From JBLIDK01 sp047632595 (GTDB taxonomy: Bacteria; Bacteroidota; Bacteroidia; Sphingobacteriales; Sphingobacteriaceae), in assembly GCA_047632595.1 (NCBI GenBank), contig JBLIDK010000040.1, forward strand, positions 1 through 19,939: 19,939 nucleotides of DNA, written 5' to 3'. Each line of letters starts with the position of its first letter. Within the stretch, counting starts at the first letter, position 1. The position numbers and the translations under genes are program-made. Below, piece by piece: positions 6,420-13,860 of this stretch. The notes under the pieces were generated by a model. The model searched no databases. It saw only the letters and a program-made list of their open reading frames with translations, and had not been told where the DNA came from.

Positions 6420-7958
6420 TTAATTCCCCCAATTTTCTTTATCCAAGGTTCTGAACTGTATAGCTTCGGCTAAATGCTCTACTTCCACATTTTCGCTAGC
6501 ACTTAAGTCGGCTATGGTTCTGCTTACACGTAAAATACGATCGTAAGCGCGTGCACTTAAACCTAGTTTTTCCATTGAAGCTTTTAAAAGTAGTTGTCCA
6601 GCTTTATTGATTTGGGCTACTTCACGTACTTGAGAACTTGCCATTTGGGCATTATTATGCACTTCTGGCTGCTTTTTGAAGCGTTTTTCTTGAACTTCAC
6701 GTGCTTTAAGAACTCTTTCGCGCACTTCTTTGCTCCCTTCAGTCTGTTCTTCGTTAGTTAGCATATTAAAATCTACGGGAGTCACTTCCACATGCAAATC
6801 AAATCGGTCTAGTAGTGGTCCACTAATTTTACTCAAGTATTTTTGCACTATACCTGGACTACAAACACATTCTTTATCTGGATGATTATAGTAACCACAA
6901 GGGCATGGGTTCATGGATGCAACTAGCATAAAGCTTGCAGGGTAATCTACTGTCATTTTCGCCCGACTAATTGTTACTTTTCTATCTTCAAGAGGTTGTC
7001 GTAATACTTCAAGCACCGCTCTTTTAAATTCTGGTAATTCATCCAAGAAAAGCACTCCGTTATGAGCTAAGCTTATTTCACCTGGTTGTGGATTTCCACC
7101 TCCGCCAACTAAAGCAACATCACTTATAGTATGGTGTGGTGCTCGGTAAGGTCTGCGGGCAATTAACGAAGACATGGAATCAAGTTTTCCTGCAACTGAG
7201 TGGATTTTAGTTGTTTCTAAAGCTTCCTGAAGGTTTAAGGGTGGCAATATGGTAGGAAGCCTTTTTGCAAGCATGGTTTTACCCGCTCCGGGTGGTCCAA
7301 CTAAAATAACATTATGTCCACCTGCTGCTGCAATTTCTAAAGAGCGTTTGATGTTCATTTGTCCTTTAACGTCTTTGAAATCTTCAGCGAACTCATAAAC
7401 ATTATAGAAAAATTCATCACGAGTGTCAACTTCTTCAGGTTTTAAGGATCGCTCTCCATTAAAAAATGAAATCACTTCCATAAGGCTTTCCACCCCATAA
7501 ACATCTAGGTTATCAACTATTGCCGCCTCTCTAGCATTTTGTTTGGGAAGAAAAATTCCTTTGAAACCTTCTTTTCGAGCATTAATTGCGATTGGCAGAG
7601 CGCCTTTTAAGGGTTGTAGCCCACCATCAAGACTTAGTTCCCCCATTATCACATACTCTTCTAAGCCTTCCATGGGCATTTGTTCAGAAGCGGCAAGAAT
7701 TCCACAAGCAATAGTTAGATCATAGGCGCTTCCTTCTTTTCGTATATCGGCAGGTGCCATGTTAACTACAATACGTTGACGAGGTTTCCGGTAGCCGATG
7801 TTTTTTAAAGCGCTCTCTATGCGTTGTTCACTTTCTTTTACCGCATTATCGGGCAAACCCACCAAAAAGTACTTAGACCCTTGGCCCACATGAACCTCAA
7901 CAGTTATTGTTGCAGCTTCAACTCCATAAACAGCACTTCCGAAAGTTTTAACTAGCAT
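6420..7958 (-). CDS. comM: ComM/YifB-family AAA+ ATPase (Mg-chelatase-like)
   Basis: A 512-residue protein, full length for the family. The N-terminal ChlI domain (residues ~1-175, with the conserved NMAPADIRKEGSAYDL) precedes the AAA+ domain. Walker A is GPPGAGKT at 221-228 and Walker B is VLFLDELPEF around Asp306/Glu307. A MNPCPCG-x-C-x-C cysteine cluster begins at Met349 and the C-terminal Mg_chelatase_C domain ends FRTLDKENWG. In competent bacteria ComM is a hexameric helicase promoting branch migration during natural transformation. It is widespread also in non-competent species, so competence should not be assumed. It is convergent with the methyltransferase and divergent from the RluE-like gene, and the shared upstream region carries the 20-bp GGAATA array. 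Confidence 0.95.
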   Translation of the reverse strand: MLVKTFGSAVYGVEAATITVEVHVGQGSKYFLVGLPDNAVKESEQRIESALKNIGYRKPRQRIVVNMAPADIRKEGSAYDLTIACGILAASEQMPMEGLEEYVIMGELSLDGGLQPLKGALPIAINARKEGFKGIFLPKQNAREAAIVDNLDVYGVESLMEVISFFNGERSLKPEEVDTRDEFFYNVYEFAEDFKDVKGQMNIKRSLEIAAAGGHNVILVGPPGAGKTMLAKRLPTILPPLNLQEALETTKIHSVAGKLDSMSSLIARRPYRAPHHTISDVALVGGGGNPQPGEISLAHNGVLFLDELPEFKRAVLEVLRQPLEDRKVTISRAKMTVDYPASFMLVASMNPCPCGYYNHPDKECVCSPGIVQKYLSKISGPLLDRFDLHVEVTPVDFNMLTNEEQTEGSKEVRERVLKAREVQEKRFKKQPEVHNNAQMASSQVREVAQINKAGQLLLKASMEKLGLSARAYDRILRVSRTIADLSASENVEVEHLAEAIQFRTLDKENWGN

Positions 7959-8004
7959 AGTTAATAAAGTAAGTGACTATTAAATCTGAACCTAAGATAC
8001 AGGT

Positions 8005-8071
8005 GGAATATATTATTCCAAATAGGAATATAATATTCGCTACAGGAATAATGCTACTCAGAAGGGTAATA
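8005..8071. repeat. Four GGAATA-type motifs at exact 20-bp spacing
   Basis: GGAATA occurs at 8005, 8025 and 8045, and a degenerate GGTAATA at 8065, so the phase is exactly 20 bp (about two helical turns). The first unit is an inverted repeat (GGAATA-TAT-TATTCC, 8005-8019) and the second contains GAATAT-A-ATATTC (8026-8038). It lies between the divergent comM and rluE-like genes and could be a cooperative operator or an AT-rich direct repeat. Confidence 0.6.
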
Positions 8072-8108
8072 AATCTAGCTTTTTAGAATGGGTTAATCTC
8101 ATAAAATT

Positions 8109-8116
8109 TACCTTTA
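8109..8116 (+). promoter_or_regulatory. -7-like element TACCTTTA for the RluE-like gene
   Basis: TACCTTTA differs from TAnnTTTG in the last base only and ends 7 bp before ATG 8124. The message would have almost no 5' leader. No convincing -33 TTG is seen. Confidence 0.4.
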
Positions 8117-8123
8117 CCACCTC

Positions 8124-8708
8124 ATGCCCGACTTCATCCTATACAAACCATACGGTTACTTATCTCAATTTGTGAACAATCAAAATAAGCGCAAAAACAA
8201 AAAGTTGCTGGGCGAATTATACGATTTTCCTGAAGGATGTATGTCTATTGGAAGATTAGATGAGAAGTCTGAAGGGTTGCTAATGATTACTACCGATGGC
8301 GTTACAAGCGCTAGAGTTCGAAGCAAAAAAGTGGAGAAAGAATATTGGGCTGAAGTGGATGGTATAGTAGATAAAAATGCCATAACCTTGCTCCTAACCA
8401 GTGTTACAATTTCAGTAGATAAAGAAGAATTCAAATGCAAGGCTGTTGCTGCAACCATTATTGAAAAACCCTTAGAAATTGAAAAGCGATTTGTTCGTGA
8501 AGAACGTCACGGTCCTACTAGCTGGATAAGTATTACCTTAAATGAAGGTAAGTTTCGTCAAGTACGTAAAATGACTGCGGCAGTTGGCTTACCTACCTTA
8601 AGGCTGGTTCGATATAGAATTGGTGAAGTAACTTTAGCAGGACTCGAATCAGGAAAAGTGCTCCCGGTTAAATTAACTGTAATTGAAAACAAGGTTACTA
8701 TAACATGA
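8124..8708 (+). CDS. rluE: RsuA/RluE-family pseudouridine synthase
   Basis: A 194-residue protein lacking an S4 domain, as in RluE. The family catalytic motif is GRLDEKSEGLL with Asp46 as the nucleophile. The opening FILYKPYGYLSQF is the usual first strand of RsuA-type enzymes, and EGKFRQVRKMTAAVGLPTLRLVRYRIG is the conserved C-terminal motif. It should isomerise a uridine in rRNA; E. coli RluE acts on 23S U2457, and equivalence is inferred. Its TGA overlaps the ATG of the following GNAT remnant (ATGA), so the two were translationally coupled. Confidence 0.88.
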   Translation: MPDFILYKPYGYLSQFVNNQNKRKNKKLLGELYDFPEGCMSIGRLDEKSEGLLMITTDGVTSARVRSKKVEKEYWAEVDGIVDKNAITLLLTSVTISVDKEEFKCKAVAATIIEKPLEIEKRFVREERHGPTSWISITLNEGKFRQVRKMTAAVGLPTLRLVRYRIGEVTLAGLESGKVLPVKLTVIENKVTIT

Positions 8709-9017
8709 AAATACAAATTTCAAGAACAAACAGTAAAAACCAAGGCTTTATTGGCCTTGTAAAAGAGCTCGACGTTTATTTAACTGAGGTTGATGGCGAT
8801 GAGCACCCTTTTTATGATCAGTACAATGGAATTGAAAACTTAAACCATGTGGTTTTTGTGGGCCAAGGAACTAGGTGCTAAAAAGCTGATTTTGGAGACT
8901 GGAATCAAACAAAAAGAGGCTATTCAGTTTTATCAAAAATGCGATTATATTCGTACAACTAACTTTGAACCATATGAGGGAGTTGAAAACAGTTATTGTT
9001 ATGGTAAATCCTTATAG
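8705..9017 (+). pseudogene. GNAT-family acetyltransferase remnant with internal deletion and frameshift
   Basis: From ATG 8705 the frame gives 58 residues (MKIQISRTNSKNQGFIGLVK..., HPFYDQYN..., LNHVVFV) and stops at 8879. In another frame from 8859 to the stop at 9015-9017, the C-terminal half continues: WAKELGAKKLILETGIKQKE, AIQFYQKCDYIRT, EGVENSYCYGKSL. The two halves match the start and end of a small GNAT family common in Bacteroidota. The missing middle (about 40 residues, estimated from memory of the family's length) includes the acetyl-CoA-binding motif A. The junction is near 8855-8860. The gene is therefore almost certainly inactive. Its 3' end overlaps the C-terminus of the convergent glycosyltransferase by 19 bp. 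Confidence 0.85.
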
Positions 9018-10228
9018 TTTTTCAACTCAATCCACCTCGACATAAACTTTGAGCTTCTGAAACTCTGAAAGTCTAGCATTTTGTCTTCAAATGATTTTTT
9101 GCGGTGTTCACTCAGTTTTTCAGATAGGAAATCTATTTTTTCCATGAGAATTGATAGGTAATTTGATTGGGTGAAGTAGTTTGTCAGTACTTTAGATCCT
9201 TTTGCTTGAGAATCGTACCACACTTTTTCATTTGTAAATAGTTCAACTGCTTTTAAAGCGAATTCGCCCCAATTATTCTCTACAAAACCACCCCATTCTT
9301 TTTTGTTACAGAACCCTTCAATTCCTATTTCGGTTGTAACCGATGGAGTCCCACATTCCATTGCCTCAAAAAGCTTTCCTTTAAGTCCCGCGCCAAATGA
9401 AAGTGGAGCTAATAGTACTTTTGCTTTTCTAACCACTTCTTTGGCATTTTCGGCACGACCTTTAATTAAAAATCCATTTTTTTCATCATTCAATTGTTCC
9501 ACTTTTTGGTCGGCATATGCTCCGTAAAGATGTAGTTCTGCCTTTGGAAGTTCTTTTCTAATAATCGGCCAAATATGATTTTTTAAGGTGTGAACAGCTT
9601 CTAAATTTGGGGGATGATTGAAATTTCCAATAGAAATGAAATGATTTCGGTTTTCATAAGGTTCAATTATTTCTTTAGATAACTGCTGAAATGGCCAATA
9701 AAACAACTTGTTATCATCAATTTTAAATTCGTTTTTAAGAAGGTCTATTTCAAAAGAAGATATAGCGACACTTAGATCTGAACGGCGAATGGAAGCTAGT
9801 TCTCTAAAAGTGTCATTTGAATTTTTTAAATCATCCACTGTCCATTCTTTCCCTTTCCTGTATTTTTCTTCGCGCGATTTACGCAAACAATGAAGATCTT
9901 CAAGGTTTAGCACTCGTAATGCATCTGGACATTTTTCTTGAACTCGCCACCCAAATTGTTCTTCTGCGTTAAAACGATCAAAAATGACCGCTTTTGGGTC
10001 TATTTTAATCAATAATTGGTCAAAACTGGCTGAATTTAGCTCAATTTGATGTACAATGACTCCAAAATGGTTTAAGTCGATTGAGAATTGACTTGGATTT
10101 GAAGTGCAGGCAAAATGAACCTCCACAAACGACTCGCTTAGCTGTTTAAGTAGTAATTCCATTCGCCAACCGGCGGCTGAAGAAGCGGGTTCGGGCCATA
10201 CGTTTGCGATTACGAGCACATTATCCAT
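8999..10228 (-). CDS. GT4-family glycosyltransferase (GT-B fold)
   Basis: A 409-residue protein. The N-terminal Rossmann half starts VLVIANVWPEPASSAAGWRM, as in sugar-nucleotide glycosyltransferases of the group 1 type. The C-terminal half has the donor-binding region: ISIGNFNHPPN, then PLSFGAGLKGKLFEAMECGTP with Glu288 in the EX7E-like motif and TTEIGIEG after it. It likely adds a sugar to LPS, exopolysaccharide or a glycoprotein at the inner face of the membrane. The acceptor and sugar cannot be told. It is a lone gene, divergent from the RluA-family gene, so it is not part of a visible polysaccharide cluster. Confidence 0.88.
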   Translation of the reverse strand: MDNVLVIANVWPEPASSAAGWRMELLLKQLSESFVEVHFACTSNPSQFSIDLNHFGVIVHQIELNSASFDQLLIKIDPKAVIFDRFNAEEQFGWRVQEKCPDALRVLNLEDLHCLRKSREEKYRKGKEWTVDDLKNSNDTFRELASIRRSDLSVAISSFEIDLLKNEFKIDDNKLFYWPFQQLSKEIIEPYENRNHFISIGNFNHPPNLEAVHTLKNHIWPIIRKELPKAELHLYGAYADQKVEQLNDEKNGFLIKGRAENAKEVVRKAKVLLAPLSFGAGLKGKLFEAMECGTPSVTTEIGIEGFCNKKEWGGFVENNWGEFALKAVELFTNEKVWYDSQAKGSKVLTNYFTQSNYLSILMEKIDFLSEKLSEHRKKSFEDKMLDFQSFRSSKFMSRWIELKNYKDLP

Positions 10229-10232
10229 ATGG

Positions 10233-10240
10233 TAAAGGTA
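10233..10240 (-). promoter_or_regulatory. -7-like element TACCTTTA for the glycosyltransferase gene
   Basis: On the minus strand TACCTTTA ends 4 bp before ATG 10228, the same octamer as upstream of the RluE-like gene. This implies a leaderless or near-leaderless message. No clear -33 TTG was found. Confidence 0.35.
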
Positions 10241-10334
10241 GTTATTGAAATGTAAAATTTGCTTCAGGTTTCTGCTTAGTCAAAAGTCGACAAACAAATT
10301 ATTCAAAGGGCATGTAAACTGTTTAGGTTTTTAA

Positions 10335-10342
10335 TACTTTTA
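10335..10342 (+). promoter_or_regulatory. -7-like element TACTTTTA for the RluA-family gene
   Basis: TACTTTTA ends 4 bp before the TTG start at 10347, the same spacing as in the Fur/Zur-like gene. No clear -33 element was found. Confidence 0.35.
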
Positions 10343-10346
10343 CTCT

Positions 10347-11213
10347 TTGTCACTTCATACACATATAACCCCAACGCTAGCCAAACCAATTCGTATCCAA
10401 GAATACTTGGTCGGGATTTTTGAGCAAATTCCGACAAAATCGGCGCTTAAGAAGGCAATTAAAAGAAAAGAGATTACCATTAATGGTGAGGTGGCCAATA
10501 CAGCCAGAATGCTCAGCGGCGGTGAACTCATCGAATACTCACCCACAGATACAAAACCACAAAAGACCCTAAACTTAAAGCTTGATGTTTTATTTGAGGA
10601 TGATTATTTAGCCGTTATTCATAAACCCAACGGAATTGAGGTAAGCGGAAACTCGTTTAAAACCATTGAACGTGCTCTATCAACAAACCTAAAAACAAGT
10701 TTGAATGAAGACAAATGCCGTCCGCAGGCTATTCATCGCTTAGACTTTGCAACTTCGGGCGCTTTACTAATAGGAAAAACACATGAAGCCGTTCGAGAAC
10801 TCAATAAATTGTTCGCTGAGAAAGCAATAAAGAAAGAATATTACGCCATTTGCGTAGGAAAATTATTACCGACCGGTCAAATAGACACTTTGGTGGATGA
10901 CAAGGAATCTCTTTCAAAATTTAGTACAATTGCCACTAAAAAATCTATCAAATTTGGGGCACTTTCGTTAGTTCAACTAATTCCAGAGACTGGTAGAAGG
11001 CATCAATTACGCAAACACTTGTCGGGTATAGGCCACCCCATTTTAGGCGATAGACAATATGCCAATGAGGTGGTTTTTGAAGGCGGCAAAGGCGGGCTGT
11101 TTTTACACTCGTATTCACTTAGCTTTATCCATCCAAATACAGATGAAAATCTATGTGTAAAGTCAGATTTACCTGATAAATTTAAGCAGATTTTTAAAGA
11201 GGTTATTATTTAA
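10347..11213 (+). CDS. RluA-family pseudouridine synthase with N-terminal S4 domain
   Basis: A 288-residue protein read from TTG 10347; no in-frame ATG exists near the N-terminus and the conserved region begins within 20 residues. Residues ~15-65 form an S4 RNA-binding domain (IQEYLVGIFEQIPTKSALKKAI, then ITINGEVANTARML). The catalytic domain has IHRLDFATSGALLIGKT with Asp133 as nucleophile, and a C-terminal PETGRRHQLRKHLSGIGHPILGD motif. It isomerises uridine in rRNA or tRNA; the target is unknown. Its 3' end overlaps convergent gmhA by 8 bp. Confidence 0.9.
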   Translation: MSLHTHITPTLAKPIRIQEYLVGIFEQIPTKSALKKAIKRKEITINGEVANTARMLSGGELIEYSPTDTKPQKTLNLKLDVLFEDDYLAVIHKPNGIEVSGNSFKTIERALSTNLKTSLNEDKCRPQAIHRLDFATSGALLIGKTHEAVRELNKLFAEKAIKKEYYAICVGKLLPTGQIDTLVDDKESLSKFSTIATKKSIKFGALSLVQLIPETGRRHQLRKHLSGIGHPILGDRQYANEVVFEGGKGGLFLHSYSLSFIHPNTDENLCVKSDLPDKFKQIFKEVII

Positions 11214-11784
11214 CTCTTTCTTCAACTAGCATAATTAAAATGTGAATGATTTTAATATGCATTTCCTGAATGCGGTCGCTGTAGCCTTTATGCGGAACTC
11301 TAATCTCAACATCACACATTTTGGCAAGATTACCACCATCTTTACCCGTTAAGGCAATTACTCTTAAGCCTTTGGATTTAGCAGATTCTGCCGCATGAAG
11401 AACGTTTTGTGAATTTCCGCTCGTGCTAATTGCCAATAAAACATCCCCTTCTTTTCCAAAGGCTTCTACTCCTCGTGCAAAAGCTAGTTCAAAACCAAAA
11501 TCGTTAGCTGCGCAAGTTAAAAAAGCGGGGTCGCTTAAGGCTAATGCTGGTAATGCTTTTCTGTCTTCTCTAAAGCGTCCGCTCAACTCTTCAGCAAAGT
11601 GCATGGCATCGCTCATTGAGCCTCCATTGCCACAGCTAATTACTTTTCCGCCATTTTTAAAGCAAGCCACAAGTTCATTAGCCGCTTTTTCAATAGCGTC
11701 TAAGTTTGTCGATTCTGAACAAAAGTTATCTAAAACCTCTTGGGCTTCATTAAATTCTTGAGCAATTTTTAGTTTAATACTCAT
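11206..11784 (-). CDS. gmhA: Phosphoheptose isomerase (SIS domain)
   Basis: A 192-residue single-SIS protein converting sedoheptulose 7-phosphate to D-glycero-D-manno-heptose 7-phosphate, the first step of ADP-heptose synthesis for LPS core. The signature SCGNGGSMSDAMHFAEEL (50-67) and STSGNSQNV (120-128) bind the sugar phosphate. The zinc ligands expected from E. coli GmhA align with one residue offset as His62, Glu66, Gln173 and His181. Its ATG overlaps the stop of dsbD by 4 bp, so it is translationally coupled to that gene, an unusual partner for gmhA. Other heptose genes (hldE, gmhB) are not in the window. Confidence 0.93.
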   Translation of the reverse strand: MSIKLKIAQEFNEAQEVLDNFCSESTNLDAIEKAANELVACFKNGGKVISCGNGGSMSDAMHFAEELSGRFREDRKALPALALSDPAFLTCAANDFGFELAFARGVEAFGKEGDVLLAISTSGNSQNVLHAAESAKSKGLRVIALTGKDGGNLAKMCDVEIRVPHKGYSDRIQEMHIKIIHILIMLVEERVK

Positions 11785-13763
11785 TTCTTCATTCGTTTTT
11801 CGAATTCAACCTTTCCCTTGTCTAAAAACTCCACATACTCTTCAATATTCTGATCGTACGATCTAGGGGTAACCAAGGTGTTTTCTTCATGGTCTAATAG
11901 CACATAATAAGGTTGAGAATTTATCCCAAAGGTACTGGCTTGCAAATCGCTCCATTTATTACCTAATGTTCTAATTTTTTTACCACTAAACTCCGAAAGA
12001 TATTGTTCTGATTCATCCAAATCTAACTTGTCATCCACATAAAGCTGAATTAAAACATAGTCTTGTTTAATTCGCCTCAACACTTCTCTATCCGGCCAAA
12101 CTGATGCTTCCATTTTACGACAGTTTACACATGAGTGTCCAGTAAAGTCAATCATTACTGGCTTGCCCACTTTTTTAGCATGTGCCATTCCTTCCTCGTA
12201 ATCGAAAAAAGAATTTAGCCCAAGTGGTGCGTGAAAGCGGTCCCCATATTTTTTAGCTCCATGGTCTTCACTATTACTAGATGAGAAACCCCCACTCAAA
12301 GAAGGGGTATATAAATCAAAATCTTGCGTTCCTGATGGTGGCAAAAATGCACTAATTGCTTTTAAAGGTGCGCCCCATAATCCTGGAACCATGTATATCG
12401 CGAAAGCCAAAGCGGCAATTGACATAAATAGCCTTGGTATAGAGATATACTGTAGTGGCGAATCATGTGAAAACCGAAGTTTACCAAGTAAATAAAAGCC
12501 CAACATAGCAAAAATAACTATCCATAACACTAAAAACACTTCTCTGTCGAAAACCCCCCAATGGTAAGCCAAGTCAACATTCGATAAGAATTTCATTGCC
12601 AAAGCAAGTTCTAAAAACCCTAAAACCACTTTAACAGAATTTAACCAACCACCAGATTTTGGCAGTCCTGTCATCCATTTCGGGAAGATTGCAAATAAGG
12701 TAAATGGAATGGCCAATGCTAAAGAAAATCCTGCCATTCCAATTGCTGGTCCAATAGCAGAACCACTCACAGCCGCTTCAACTAGTAATGTTCCAATAAT
12801 AGGGCCTGTACAAGAAAATGAAACTAAGGCAAGGGTAAATGCCATAAAGAAAATTCCTAGTAATCCGCCTTTATCCGCTTTCTCATCTGCACTATTCACC
12901 CATTTAGATGGAAGCACAATTTCAAACGCTCCAAAAAAGGAAATTGCGAAAAAAACAAGAATCAAAAAGAAACTTAGGTTGAAAATTCCATTACTTGCTA
13001 ATGCGTTTAATGCGTCGGATCCAAAGGCAAATGTCACTCCTAGACCAAGCGCTACATAAATTAAGATAATTGAAACACCATAAATTAAAGCATTGATAAT
13101 TCCACGGCTCTTGTCTTTACTTTTAGTGAAATAACTAACAGTTAGTGGAATCATTGGAAATACGCAAGGAGTTAAAAGTGCTAAAAGTCCGCCAAAAAAT
13201 CCTGCAATAAATATTCCCCATGGTGTTTTCGACTTTTCAGAATCTTCTTCTTTGGGTGTTTCAGGTTCGTTTTCCTCTACTTTAACAGCAGCCTCTTCTC
13301 CTTCATATGCAGGTACCTTTATTTGAAATTCTATAAATTCTGGTGGCAAGCACTGAGTACTATCGCATACCATATACTCCAGTTCACTTTTTACATTTAC
13401 TTTGTCTTTCGATTTCAGTTTAATTTTCTGTACAAAAATTGCTTCGTCTTCAAACCATTCTACATCAGCAAGAAAAAATTCATCATAGTGCTTATAAATT
13501 TTAGATTTTTGGATAATGCCAGCATTTAGAGTGTACTTTGGTGTGTTTTTAAAGTAAAATGTAGTTGGCACAGGTCCTATTACAGTCGTGTCATTGCTAT
13601 AAATATGCCATCCTTTTTCAATTTTGGCAGTTATTATTAGCTCAGCATCAGTTAAAGATGTGCGATTTGCCTTAAATTGCCACTTAACGGGTTCGAGAAT
13701 TTGAGCGCTTAAAGAGCACACAATAAACAGCAGGCACAGGGATGTAGAGAGTCTTTTTAACAT
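11781..13763 (-). CDS. dsbD: Thiol:disulfide interchange protein DsbD
   Basis: With ATG 13763 the product is 660 residues starting MLKRLSTSLCLLFIVCSLSA, a good signal peptide. A longer frame from 13838 is rejected because a perfect -7 box lies inside it. Three modules are present: a periplasmic alpha domain with the cysteine pair C133-DSTQ-C138; an eight-helix CcdA-like core (~200-470) with Cys in LLTPCVFPMIPLTV and SFSCTGPIIG; and a C-terminal thioredoxin domain with the CVNC active site (Cys545, Cys548). It passes electrons from cytoplasmic thioredoxin to periplasmic proteins, for disulfide isomerisation or cytochrome maturation. The N-domain cysteines are five apart, one fewer than in E. 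coli (C103/C109). Confidence 0.94.
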   Translation of the reverse strand: MLKRLSTSLCLLFIVCSLSAQILEPVKWQFKANRTSLTDAELIITAKIEKGWHIYSNDTTVIGPVPTTFYFKNTPKYTLNAGIIQKSKIYKHYDEFFLADVEWFEDEAIFVQKIKLKSKDKVNVKSELEYMVCDSTQCLPPEFIEFQIKVPAYEGEEAAVKVEENEPETPKEEDSEKSKTPWGIFIAGFFGGLLALLTPCVFPMIPLTVSYFTKSKDKSRGIINALIYGVSIILIYVALGLGVTFAFGSDALNALASNGIFNLSFFLILVFFAISFFGAFEIVLPSKWVNSADEKADKGGLLGIFFMAFTLALVSFSCTGPIIGTLLVEAAVSGSAIGPAIGMAGFSLALAIPFTLFAIFPKWMTGLPKSGGWLNSVKVVLGFLELALAMKFLSNVDLAYHWGVFDREVFLVLWIVIFAMLGFYLLGKLRFSHDSPLQYISIPRLFMSIAALAFAIYMVPGLWGAPLKAISAFLPPSGTQDFDLYTPSLSGGFSSSNSEDHGAKKYGDRFHAPLGLNSFFDYEEGMAHAKKVGKPVMIDFTGHSCVNCRKMEASVWPDREVLRRIKQDYVLIQLYVDDKLDLDESEQYLSEFSGKKIRTLGNKWSDLQASTFGINSQPYYVLLDHEENTLVTPRSYDQNIEEYVEFLDKGKVEFEKRMKK

Positions 13764-13781
13764 TATAATTTTCAATATCGA

Positions 13782-13789
13782 CAAATATA
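13782..13789 (-). promoter_or_regulatory. -7 element TATATTTG for the dsbD-gmhA operon
   Basis: A perfect match to TAnnTTTG on the minus strand, 18 bp upstream of ATG 13763. It sets the dsbD start and is the only promoter visible for dsbD and gmhA. No -33 TTG lies at the ideal distance. Confidence 0.55.
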
Positions 13790-13860
13790 ATGAACTTATC
13801 TTCCTTCGTAAGTCCAATAATTCGTATAATTTTATCAAAACTTAGGGGTTTAACCTAAAT

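Noticed and set aside
8005..8071. CRISPR-like array
   Set aside because: The units are only about 6-15 bp with a 20-bp period; there is no repeat of CRISPR length, no spacers and no cas genes.
11423..13059. Plus-strand frames of 112 and 116 residues over gmhA and dsbD
   Set aside because: Both are shadows of strongly supported minus-strand genes and resemble no known protein.
13764..13838. N-terminal extension of DsbD from 13838
   Set aside because: It would bury the signal peptide behind 25 charged residues and contains a perfect -7 promoter element, so it is probably mostly untranscribed.
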